Assembly: GCA_963818725.1 (NCBI GenBank)
Contig: CAWFTU010000022.1
Span: forward strand, 1 to 64,000
Direction of reading: 5' to 3'
From: DATFDN01 sp963818725
GTDB taxonomy: Bacteria > Pseudomonadota > Alphaproteobacteria > Acetobacterales > Acetobacteraceae
Length of the DNA: 64,000 nt
In this document: piece after piece, positions 44,208 through 52,110 of the stretch
Numbering within the stretch: the first letter of the stretch is position 1
Layout: the number at the start of each line of letters is the position of its first letter
Notes under the pieces: generated by a model
Seen by the model: only the letters and a program-made list of their open reading frames with translations
What the model was told of the DNA's origin: nothing
The model's database searches: none
Translations under genes and position numbers: made by a program

Positions 44208-44981
44208 ATGAGACTTCCTGCCTTGGCGATTGCTACCGGCCTCTGTGCGGCGATCCCCGTGTTGGCCCAGGACGGCCAGAGTCGGGCCGCTTCGCCAATA
44301 TCGGGGCAGGTTATGCCGGAACCGGGGGAAGTCTTGCGGCCGAAATCCAACGCGACGGCCGAACCCGTGTCTCGCAACCAGGCCAGCGCCAATCCGCAAT
44401 CCGTCCCTAGCGCCCAAAAGCCACAGGGAGCGGGGGCCGGGTCCGGTTCGATGGGCGGACCGACGGCTGGCACCGCGCAAGCGACATCGGCTGGCACAGT
44501 GCTCACGGAAGCCGAGAAGGGGCTCAGCGCCGCGTCTCCTGCTGGCAGTACGATCAGCAACGATGCCGCCGCCATCAATTATCCGACGGTTAATTCAGCC
44601 TTCGCCAGCGGCGACGGGGTCGCGGTGCCGGACGCGGCGGATCAAACGCCCGGCAAGGATCGGCTGACCAAGGTCTACGAGCAGAACGCGTTGTTCACTG
44701 GCTTCGGCGATGTGCGGGTCAAGCGCCTGCTCGGCTCCGGCGTCTTTACCACGGCTGGCAACCGCCTTGGCACGATCCGGGATGTTCTGCTCACCGCTGG
44801 CAGCGAGCCGCAGGTCGTTCTAGAGGCTGACGGGCGCAAGGTCGAAGTGCCCTGGAGCAAACTGGTATTCGCGCTGCCCGGCAATGAGTTGCATGGTCAG
44901 GTCGTGCTGCCCGGTGTCACGCCGCACGGGCTTGAGCAGTTGCCGGATTTCCGTCCACAAGACCAGCGCGGCAGCGGCTGA
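44208..44981 (+). CDS. Secreted PRC-barrel-like protein
   Basis: The protein begins at ATG 44208 (or 44199) behind GAGGGGA, with a signal peptide (MRLPALAIATGLCAAIPVLA-Q). After a Ser/Ala/Gly-rich linker, a C-terminal domain (about 160-240) has LLGSGVFTTAGNRLGTIRDV and KVEVPWSKLVF, the shape of a PRC-barrel as seen in photosynthetic H-subunits and RNA-processing proteins. The role may be envelope-related. Related two-part secreted proteins are common in acetobacteria. Confidence 0.72.
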   Translation: MRLPALAIATGLCAAIPVLAQDGQSRAASPISGQVMPEPGEVLRPKSNATAEPVSRNQASANPQSVPSAQKPQGAGAGSGSMGGPTAGTAQATSAGTVLTEAEKGLSAASPAGSTISNDAAAINYPTVNSAFASGDGVAVPDAADQTPGKDRLTKVYEQNALFTGFGDVRVKRLLGSGVFTTAGNRLGTIRDVLLTAGSEPQVVLEADGRKVEVPWSKLVFALPGNELHGQVVLPGVTPHGLEQLPDFRPQDQRGSG

Positions 44982-45017
44982 TGGTCCCGGCTCAAGGCGC
45001 GCGGGACCATGCGTCGA

Positions 45018-45500
45018 TCAGAGCTGGCTGAGGATCGCCTCGGCCCTGCTGACCTCGAACCCGCCGGGCTGCTCGACATTGAGGTGCTTCACTTTGCCAT
45101 CGACGGCGACGAGCGCGAAGCGCTGGCTGCGCACGCCCAACCCGCGCGACGTGAGGTCAAGCTCAAGGCCCAATGCTTTCGTGAGAGCCGCAGAACCATC
45201 CCCCAACATCACGATCTTCCCGTCCACGCCCTGGTCCTTGGCCCAGGCCGCCATCACGAAAACGTCATTGACCGCGACACAAGCGATCGTATCCACGCCT
45301 TTCGCCGTCAACGCTTCGGCGTGCTGAACGAAGCCTGGGAGGTGCCGGATGCTGCATGTCGGGGTGAACGCTCCGGGAACCCCGAATAGGACTACTGTCT
45401 TGCCCTTGAGTAGTTCGTCCGTGGAGGTCTCCTTAGGCCCATCGGGCGTGGCCATCATGAGCTTCATGAATGGGATCGTATCACCGACCTTGATTGTCAT
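45018..45500 (-). CDS. Peroxiredoxin, Prx5/AhpC-TSA type
   Basis: This 160-residue peroxidase has peroxidatic Cys49 in VPGAFTPTCS, followed by LPGFVQHAEAL and a C-terminal NVEQPGGFEVSRAEAIL. All are typical of the atypical Prx5 family, which reduces hydroperoxides with glutaredoxin- or thioredoxin-type partners. Only the one cysteine besides Cys74 (IACVAVND) is seen, so resolution is by an external thiol or Cys74. It is cytosolic, divergent from yqgE. The 100-base gap 45501-45600 holds no clear promoter match. Confidence 0.93.
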   Translation of the reverse strand: MTIKVGDTIPFMKLMMATPDGPKETSTDELLKGKTVVLFGVPGAFTPTCSIRHLPGFVQHAEALTAKGVDTIACVAVNDVFVMAAWAKDQGVDGKIVMLGDGSAALTKALGLELDLTSRGLGVRSQRFALVAVDGKVKHLNVEQPGGFEVSRAEAILSQL

Positions 45501-45600
45501 TGTTCATGCCCCTTTGGCGTGTTTAGGTGCTTCTGTAGCGTTCCCGGCTTAACCCTGTCACCCCGCTTGCAGCCCCCGACGGCTCGCTTAGATTGGTATT

Positions 45601-46179
45601 ATGGCACGCAGATCGAAATCGCCCGACCCATTCTTCACTGGCCAGCTCCTTGTGGCGATGCCAACCCTGAACGACCCCCGCTTCGCACAAAGTGTGATCT
45701 ATGTGTGCGCGCATACAGCGGAGGGTGCCATGGGGCTCGTTGTCAACCGCCCCTTGGCCAAGCCGAGCTTCGACGAGTTGCTCCAGCAGCTCGACATCGC
45801 CCCAGCGCCCCCGGCGCGGCGCATCCGCCTGTGCATGGGTGGGCCAGTGGACAACGCGCGCGGCTTCGTCCTGCACACGACCGATTGGATTGGCGAGGGA
45901 AGCTTGCAGGTCAACGACGACCTCGCCTTGACGGCGAGCCTGGACGTGCTGAAGGCGATCGCCGAGGGCGGTGGTCCGGAGGAGGGAATGCTGGCCTTGG
46001 GCTATGCCGGCTGGGGACCAGGTCAGCTTGATGCCGAAATCCAGCAGAATGCGTGGCTGTCCGTGCCGGCCGACCGATCCCTGGTTTTCAGGGATGAGGC
46101 GGACACGAAGTGGCGCCGGGCTCTTGCCGTGCTGCGTATTGATCCCTTGCTCCTGTCGGAGACCGCAGGCCACGCCTAG
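45601..46179 (+). CDS. yqgE: YqgE/AlgH-family protein (DUF179)
   Basis: This 192-residue protein has GQLLVAMPTLNDPRFAQSVI, EGAMGLVVNRPL, MGGPVDNARGFVLHT and LGYAGWGPGQLDAEI, the diagnostic blocks of YqgE/AlgH. It is cytosolic, with a conserved flavodoxin-like fold and an unclear role; AlgH influences alginate and redox gene expression in pseudomonads. The start at ATG 45601 is typical for the family. Confidence 0.92.
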   Translation: MARRSKSPDPFFTGQLLVAMPTLNDPRFAQSVIYVCAHTAEGAMGLVVNRPLAKPSFDELLQQLDIAPAPPARRIRLCMGGPVDNARGFVLHTTDWIGEGSLQVNDDLALTASLDVLKAIAEGGGPEEGMLALGYAGWGPGQLDAEIQQNAWLSVPADRSLVFRDEADTKWRRALAVLRIDPLLLSETAGHA

Positions 46180-46446
46180 CGGCAGGCGCCCTGATCAACC
46201 TCTACCCTGTCCCCTCCCGCACGGGAGGGCAACGAGGCCAGCAGTTCCCGTTTTCTTGCGGGGGGAGCGGGGCAAGGGACAGCCGGTCACAGTCCTTGGG
46301 GAACGGCTCTAGACCCAGCGGCTTAAGCCCTTCTTAACCGCACACAGCTCTATTCTCGGGCGCAAGGCGCCGAGGAATGGATGGACGCTGGGATCGCGCC
46401 CGCCGCGCGTGCGGGCAGTCATGCGCGACGCGGGGGCTGAGCCGCC
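46180..46446. other. Intergenic region with a weak palindrome
   Basis: 267 bases without a gene. CCCTCCCGCACGGGAGGG at about 46213 and flanking CTGTCCCC/GGGACAG arms resemble a decayed member of the REP-like family seen in ligD. The remainder is presumably the promoter region of the MBOAT gene, but no clear site is seen. Confidence 0.4.
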
Positions 46447-47970
46447 GTGCTGTTCAATTCCTATGTCTTCGTCTTCTGCTTCTTGCCCGTGGTGCTAACC
46501 GGTTTCGGCGCGCTCGCTCGGGCCTTGGGCCGCGAAGCCGCCGCACTCTGGCTGGTGGCGGCGTCGCTCTTCTTCTATGGGTGGTGGAATCCAGCGTTTG
46601 TGCCGCTTCTCACGGCTTCAATCGCGTTCAACTACACGCGGGCCTGCTTGATGGAGCGTGCCGGCGCCCGACCCCGCACCCGGTCCGTGCTGCTCGCGCT
46701 GGGCGTCGGCTCCGATCTCGCTGCCCTGATCTATTACAAGTACTTGGTATCGATCCTGGGTTTTCTGCGGCTACACGGGTCGGTCGATTTCGCGCTGGAT
46801 GCTCCAGCCCTGCCGCTCGGGATCAGCTTTTTCACCTTCACCCAAATCGGGTTCCTCATCGACACCTGCCACGGCACTGTGAAGGAAAAGGGCCTGACAA
46901 GCTATCTCTTGTTCGTCACCTTCTTCCCGCACCTGATCGCCGGTCCGGTGCTTCACCATCGCGAGATAATGCCGCAGTTCGCGGCCCCGCAAACCTATCG
47001 GCTTGCAGGCGAGAACATCGTGGTGGGGCTGACCATCTTTTCGATTGGGCTGGCGAAGAAGGTGCTTGCCGACCAGCTTTCCGGCATCGCCGCGCCGGGC
47101 TTCTCCAGCGCGGAGCGGTTGGCGCTGGTGCCGGCATGGCAGACGGCGCTCGGCTATTCGCTACAGCTCTACTTTGACTTCTCCGGCTATTCGGACATGG
47201 CGATCGGGACCGCCCGCCTGTTCAACATCCGTTTCCCGGCGAACTTCAACTCGCCCTACAAGGCGCAGAGCATCATTGACTACTGGCAGCGTTGGCACAT
47301 GACGCTGACGCGCTATCTGACGCTTTATCTCTACAATCCGATCTCGCTGCGCATCGCCCGGCGCCGGGCGGCGCGCGGCTTGCCGCTCGGCCGGCGGCTC
47401 TCCATCGGAGGGTTTGCCGCGACCGTGCTTGTTCCAACCTTCATCACCATGACCCTGGCCGGGGTGTGGCACGGAAGCGGGCTGACATTCCTCGTCTTCG
47501 GATTGCTCCACGCGACGTATCTCTCGGTCAACCATGCCTGGCGGGTGTTCCGGCCCGTCGCATGGAAGCCTTCCCAGAGCGGGGTCGCGGTTTGCCGGCG
47601 CATCGCGCTCACCTACGGCTGCGTCCTGGTGGGCGCGGTTGTCTTTCGCGCTGGAACGGTTGCCGACGCGGGTGAGATCCTTTCGGGAATGCTTGGGCTG
47701 AACGGGGTCGTTCCGATCGCGTCGATCCACGAGCGTGTGCTGACGGTCGCCCGCGATTGGGCGTTGATCGTGCTTGCCTTAGGCATCGCGTTCGCCACGC
47801 CGAACACCCAGCAGATCATGCGCGACTTCGCTCCCGTGCTAAACACGGTCGCTGGCGGCGGCTGGGCGTGGCGGCCCAGCCTCGGCTGGGCGCTGGCCTT
47901 CGGCTGCCTCGGCGCGCTCGGCCTGTTGGGCATTGGTGAGTCCGCCGAGTTTCTCTACTTCCAGTTCTAG
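46447..47970 (+). CDS. MBOAT-family membrane O-acyltransferase
   Basis: This 507-residue protein of the AlgI/DltB type has about a dozen membrane spans starting LFNSYVFVFCFLPVVLTGFG. The motifs YYKYLVSI, PLGISFFTFTQIGFLID, YDFSGYSDMA-like YFDFSGYSDMAIG and the catalytic His in AGVWHGSGLTF are present. It transfers an acetyl or acyl group across the inner membrane to an exported glycan. GTG 46447 is the start. The native partner gene (SGNH-like) follows, but an IS5 now separates them. The stop TAG coincides with the TA target of that IS. Confidence 0.92.
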   Translation: MLFNSYVFVFCFLPVVLTGFGALARALGREAAALWLVAASLFFYGWWNPAFVPLLTASIAFNYTRACLMERAGARPRTRSVLLALGVGSDLAALIYYKYLVSILGFLRLHGSVDFALDAPALPLGISFFTFTQIGFLIDTCHGTVKEKGLTSYLLFVTFFPHLIAGPVLHHREIMPQFAAPQTYRLAGENIVVGLTIFSIGLAKKVLADQLSGIAAPGFSSAERLALVPAWQTALGYSLQLYFDFSGYSDMAIGTARLFNIRFPANFNSPYKAQSIIDYWQRWHMTLTRYLTLYLYNPISLRIARRRAARGLPLGRRLSIGGFAATVLVPTFITMTLAGVWHGSGLTFLVFGLLHATYLSVNHAWRVFRPVAWKPSQSGVAVCRRIALTYGCVLVGAVVFRAGTVADAGEILSGMLGLNGVVPIASIHERVLTVARDWALIVLALGIAFATPNTQQIMRDFAPVLNTVAGGGWAWRPSLGWALAFGCLGALGLLGIGESAEFLYFQF

Positions 47971-48831
47971 GGTCCGTTAGCTCTTGGGGACTTTGATCCA
48001 GTCCATTGTTGCTGCCATGCAGAGCACGCCCATGAAGGAGCAAGCGGTCTTTTCGTAGCGGGTTGCGACAGCGCGCCACTCCTTCAGCCGTCCCCACAGA
48101 CGCTCGACGAGGTTGCGGTTCTGGTAAATCCAGGACGGGCAGGCGATCGGCTCCTCGTTGCGCTTGGACGGGATCGCGGGGCGCGCGCCGCTGTCCCAGA
48201 CCAGGGCGCGGAACGCGTGGGAGGCGAGACCGCGATCGCCGACCACCCAACCTGGGACGTCGGACAGGCAGCCGAGCAGACCGGGAGCCAGTGGCAGTTC
48301 GTGCGCCTGGCCCGGGGCGAGGGCGAAGGCAATCGCCCGTCCAGTCCCATCGGCGATCACACACGCCTTGGTGCCATAGCCGCCGCGAGACCGCCCCAGC
48401 GCCTCCCGGCTCTCGCCCTGGGCCGCATCGCATTCTTTTTGGCCGCACCCGCCGCCTTCTGGTGCGCCCGGATGTTCGTGCCGTCCAGAAACACCATGCC
48501 GAGGCTGATCCCGGACTGCTGCACCCGTTCCAGCAGCCGTTCCCAGACGCCCGTCCTTGCCCATCGGATGAAGGTCTGCGCCGCACCCCACCATGGTCCC
48601 AGCTCGGCGGGGATGCCGCGCCACTTGGCGCCGTTCTGGTGCCGCCAGAGGATGGCCTCGATCGTCCGCCGCAGATCGTGGTGTGACGTCTTCCCGTGCG
48701 GGCGAACCGCGTCGATCAGCGGCCGCAGCACGTTCCATTGCGCGTCGCTCAGCACCTGCATTGTTCACTTCCGTTCCAAAATGACAGGACGGTGGCCGGA
48801 AGAATGAAGGTATTCAAGGGATGACAGACCC
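47970..48831 (-). mobile_element. IS5-family element (IS427-like)
   Basis: The ends GGGTCCGTTAGCTCTTG (47970) and the inverse of GGGTCTGTCATCCCTTG (ending 48831) are flanked by TA at 47968-47969 and 48832-48833. The element is 862 bp. Insertion is exactly in the TTCTAG that ends the MBOAT gene, so the stop codon is preserved. It separates the MBOAT and SGNH-like genes and may be polar. Confidence 0.82.
47977..48761 (-). CDS. IS5 transposase, two frames joined by frameshift
   Basis: orfA (48761 to 48357) starts MQVLSDAQWNVLRPLIDAV and carries IEAILWRHQNGAKWRGIP. The DDE half continues in another frame to 47977 (GGYGTKACVIADGTGRAIAF and RNLVERLWGRLKEWRAVATR). A run of five A followed by G near 48435-48440 (AAAAAG on the coding strand) is the usual slippage site in this group. 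This makes the two frames one functional transposase by programmed frameshift. Confidence 0.85.
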
Positions 48832-48838
48832 TAGCCGG

Positions 48839-49987
48839 ATGGCGGACCCCCTCCTCTCTCCCCGCGCCTATCTCGCGGTTGCCGCGCTGACAGCCGGTTG
48901 CCTGCTCGCCATTGCCTGGGCGTGGGTGGCCCTCATGCCACTCGCCTTCTTTGATCCCGAGTACGCCGCCTGGGCCGCGAAGATGGACATGCTCCAGCGT
49001 TGCGATCTTGGCGAGACGATGGTGGTGGGCGACTCTCGCGCGGCGGCCGGCATCGTGCCGGCCCTCATGCCGCGCGCGACGGTCAATCTCGCGGTGGGCG
49101 GAGGCAAGGCGATCGAGGCGCTCAGCGTGACTCGCCGCGCGCTCGCCTGCCCCGATCCGCCGCGCCGCGTCGTGATCTCGCTCAATCCCGCGCAGTTCGT
49201 TCGCGCCGACCTGTTTTGGGAGCGTACCGTGCGCTACGGGCTTCTGAGCGCGCGCGAGCTCGCGGAATTGGAGCGCATATCGCGCGAGACGGGTGACTGG
49301 TCAGTGTATGAGGACGGTCATGGTGACGGCCTCACCGGACGGGTGCGAGCAGCGCTCTACGAAATGCGCTTCCCGTCGTTGTACTTTGGGAATTTGGCCA
49401 AGGGCGGCGTCTTCCTGCGGCTTCGGGACAATCGCCGGGCCTTGGCCGAGAGTCTGCGCTCGCGCGGGCAGTACTTCTTCGGCACGGAACCAGGTTGTGA
49501 CGCCGTGGCGATCGAAGGCCACCTCCCGGCCTTCCAACCACTGCCAGTCCTGGACCGGTACTTCGACCGCCTGCTCGCGCTGCTCGCGGCGCGGCACGTG
49601 CGGGCCGAGTTCGTGGCGATCCCCATCAACCAGGAGACCTGGCGCGCGACACGGCCCGCAATGCGCTCCGCTTTCGCATCCTACCTCCATGCCTACGAGG
49701 CGAAGTACGCAAATTTCCACGTCGTCGGGCCGGTGCTCCTTCCCTGGCCGGACCGCTTCTTCGGCGACAGCTTCTCTCACCTCAACCCGGCCGGGGCGCG
49801 GCTCCTCAGCGCCCGGCTCTCCACTTGTCTGGACAGCGCGCCAGAGGCGTGCGCCCTCGACTGGACGGCGATGGCCGCGCAGACTGCCTCCCGCAGCAAG
49901 GAGCAGGACCCATGGTCGCGGTTCCCAGCCAACAAATTCCCGGCGTCTATCACCGCCGCATCGGCGACATCGTCGTTACCGCCCTGA
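48839..49987 (+). CDS. SGNH-like glycan acyltransferase partner (AlgX/AlgJ-like)
   Basis: I start at ATG 48839, because the upstream ATG (48821) lies inside the IS5. Natively this ATG followed the MBOAT stop by four bases. The 382-residue product has one N-terminal membrane span (AYLAVAALTAGCLLAIAWAW), then the first SGNH-type block GETMVVGDSRAAAGIVPAL and the His block in FFGDSFSHLNPAGARLL. It should act in the periplasm with the MBOAT protein to O-acylate a polysaccharide. Its last 76 bases overlap the next gene in another frame. Confidence 0.82.
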   Translation: MADPLLSPRAYLAVAALTAGCLLAIAWAWVALMPLAFFDPEYAAWAAKMDMLQRCDLGETMVVGDSRAAAGIVPALMPRATVNLAVGGGKAIEALSVTRRALACPDPPRRVVISLNPAQFVRADLFWERTVRYGLLSARELAELERISRETGDWSVYEDGHGDGLTGRVRAALYEMRFPSLYFGNLAKGGVFLRLRDNRRALAESLRSRGQYFFGTEPGCDAVAIEGHLPAFQPLPVLDRYFDRLLALLAARHVRAEFVAIPINQETWRATRPAMRSAFASYLHAYEAKYANFHVVGPVLLPWPDRFFGDSFSHLNPAGARLLSARLSTCLDSAPEACALDWTAMAAQTASRSKEQDPWSRFPANKFPASITAASATSSLPP

Positions 49988-50793
49988 GTGACGGATTCCT
50001 CGACGGCACTGTGGAGGTGCTCCGGAACATCACGCCTGACGAGGCGCGGCGGATGCTGGCCGACGCCTTCCGGCCCGGCCGGCGCACCTCGGTCAATTGC
50101 TTCGCTATCCACTCGGCGGGGCGCCTCGCGCTGCTCGATACGGGCTCCGGCGACTATCTGGCGCCAACCGCGGGCAAGCTGCAACGCAACCTGGCGGCGG
50201 CGGGACTCGACCCGGCCGCGGTCGAGGCCGTCCTGCTCACGCACATGCACCCCGACCACTCCGCTGGCCTGACCGATCCCGCGAGCGGCCAGCGGCTGTT
50301 TCCGAATGCCGAGATCGTGGTCCATGAGAACGAGCCGCGACATTGGGACAATGACGCGGTGATGGCTCAGGCGCCGGAGCAGGAGCGGATGCTCTATTTC
50401 CAATGCGCGCGTGAGCAGATCGCTCCCTACCGTGACCGGCTGCGCCCGTTCAACGCCGGCCGCGAGGTGTTTCCCGGAGTGACCTCGGTTCCCCTCAATG
50501 GCCACACGCCCGGCCACAGCGGCTACATGGTCCAGTCGGACACCGAGGCGCTGTTGATCTGGGGCGACATCATCCATGTGCCCGAGATCCAAGTGCCTCG
50601 CCCGGAGGTGACGATCGAATTCGACACCGACCCGCAAGCTGCGGCGGCCACGCGCCGGCGAACCTTCGACATGGTGGCCGCGGACCGGCTATTGGTCGCG
50701 GGCATGCACGTCCACTTCCCCGGGTTTGCGCATGTCGTCCGGCACGGGGACGGGTACGCGCTCTTGCCCGAGCCGTGGGTACACGCGTTCTAG
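49912..50793 (+). CDS. Metallo-beta-lactamase-fold hydrolase
   Basis: ATG 49912 (MVAVPSQQIPGVYHRRIGDI) follows AAGGAG, giving 293 residues. The metal motif HMHPDHSAG, the HTPGHSGYM block and WGDIIHVPE are intact, as in AHL lactonase/ROO-like MBL proteins with two metal ions. It is cytosolic, with no signal peptide; substrate unknown. It overlaps the C-terminus of the SGNH-like gene by 76 bases, so they are probably co-transcribed. Its stop TAG lies in the CTAG target of an IS1634. Confidence 0.9.
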   Translation: MVAVPSQQIPGVYHRRIGDIVVTALSDGFLDGTVEVLRNITPDEARRMLADAFRPGRRTSVNCFAIHSAGRLALLDTGSGDYLAPTAGKLQRNLAAAGLDPAAVEAVLLTHMHPDHSAGLTDPASGQRLFPNAEIVVHENEPRHWDNDAVMAQAPEQERMLYFQCAREQIAPYRDRLRPFNAGREVFPGVTSVPLNGHTPGHSGYMVQSDTEALLIWGDIIHVPEIQVPRPEVTIEFDTDPQAAAATRRRTFDMVAADRLLVAGMHVHFPGFAHVVRHGDGYALLPEPWVHAF

Positions 50794-50982
50794 GCCGAAG
50801 TTTGCACTGTCGGGTGGAAGAACCTGTGCTGCAGTCTGGGGATTTTCGTAATGACCCTGGCTGGTTACTGGACACGCGGCAAGGGTGCGCCGATCAGTTC
50901 GAAGGCCTTGCTCTGGAGCGGCGTGGGTTTGGCGGCGAGCACGAATGAGGCATTCGGTGCCTCGGGTGGCGCGACCACGTTA

Positions 50983-52110
50983 CTAACCCGGCCACCAAAT
51001 AGGTAGCTCTCTTGGCCTATGCTGCGTAGCGGACGGAGGAGGCCTGGAAGAAGGCGCGGACCTTGGCGGGGCGGCGCTGCAGGCTGCGCATGTAGGAGGT
51101 CAGGCCAGCCTTCAGCGCGGCCTTGTCCCTGGGCACCTGGCGCCGCGCCATGGCTTGCTTGACGTCGTTGTTGAGAAACTCGTCGGGATTGTGCTCCGGC
51201 GCGTAGGGCGGGAGATAGAACAGTTCGAGCCGCTCAGCGTTGGCCTTCACCCAGGCGGTGACCCGTCTGGCGCGGTGGACCCGCAGATTATCGGCGATGA
51301 CGAACAGCTTGCGCCCGGCGCCCTGCACCAGACGCCGCAGGAAGATCAGGAAGGTCGTGGCGGTGAGCGCGCCGTCATAGACCATGAATCGCAATGTGCC
51401 GCGGTTGGTCAGGCTGGAGATCATCGACTGCGTGACCCGTGCAGCCGGCCGTAGCAGGACGGGCGTCTTGCCTTTTGGGGCGAAACTCCGGCCGTAGTTG
51501 GCCTGGTTGGACAAACCGGTCTCGTCCGCCCAGTGGATCTCGGCGCCCTCTGCCTTGGCCCGCTCGGCAATCGCCGGATACTCTTGTCGCAGCCAGGCGC
51601 GGACCGCTGGCTCGCGGCGCTCGAGGGCCCGTCGTGCCGGGCGCTGCGCGGTGAAGCCCCAGGCCCGCAGGGCGCGCCCGAGGGCCGAGGCCGACAGCCG
51701 CACCCCGGTCTCGCGCTCAATCAGCGCGCCGACCGCCTCACGGGTCCACAGCGCGAACGGCAGCTTCAGCTGATCCGGGCAGCGGTCCGCGATCAGGCGC
51801 CGGATCCTCTGCTCCTGTGGAGGCGAGAGCGCCTTCTGCTCGCCCGGCCGGCGACCGCGCCGCCCACCATCCAAGGCAGCCTCCCCGGATTGCCGCACCG
51901 CCTCGACCCATTCCCCGACAAAGCGACGGTTCACGCCGACGGCCGCCGCGGCCTCAATGCGAGTTTTGCCCCCCTCCACCATGGCAACGGCCACGCGGCG
52001 CAGCTCTGCCTGGGTAGCCGGGTCAAGCTTGCGGAAGTCACGACGGAGCGCCATGCCCGGACTGTCGCACAGCACCCCGCAGAATGCTACCTATTTGGTG
52101 GCCTGGTTAG
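50983..52110 (-). mobile_element. IS630-family element (b)
   Basis: The ends CTAACCCGGCCACCAAATAG (50983) and the inverse of CTAACCAGGCCACCAAATAG (ending 52110) are near-perfect repeats. TA dinucleotides flank them at 50981-50982 and 52111-52112. The element is 1128 bp with an intact transposase. It is distinct in sequence from IS630 (a). Confidence 0.92.
51017..52075 (-). CDS. IS630-family transposase (b), intact
   Basis: This 352-residue DDE transposase (ATG 52075; ATG 52054, MALRRDFRKLDPATQAEL, also likely) has a paired N-terminal HTH (AAAAVGVNRRFVGEWVEAV). The catalytic Asp is in IHWADETGLS, the second Asp in FVIADNLRVH and the final acid in APEHNPDEFLNNDVK. There is no frameshift, so the element may be mobile. 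Confidence 0.93.
   Translation of the reverse strand: MLCDSPGMALRRDFRKLDPATQAELRRVAVAMVEGGKTRIEAAAAVGVNRRFVGEWVEAVRQSGEAALDGGRRGRRPGEQKALSPPQEQRIRRLIADRCPDQLKLPFALWTREAVGALIERETGVRLSASALGRALRAWGFTAQRPARRALERREPAVRAWLRQEYPAIAERAKAEGAEIHWADETGLSNQANYGRSFAPKGKTPVLLRPAARVTQSMISSLTNRGTLRFMVYDGALTATTFLIFLRRLVQGAGRKLFVIADNLRVHRARRVTAWVKANAERLELFYLPPYAPEHNPDEFLNNDVKQAMARRQVPRDKAALKAGLTSYMRSLQRRPAKVRAFFQASSVRYAA

Noticed and set aside
48821..48838. ATG 48821 as start of the SGNH-like gene
   Set aside because: It lies inside the IS5 terminal repeat (element ends 48831). The native start is 48839.
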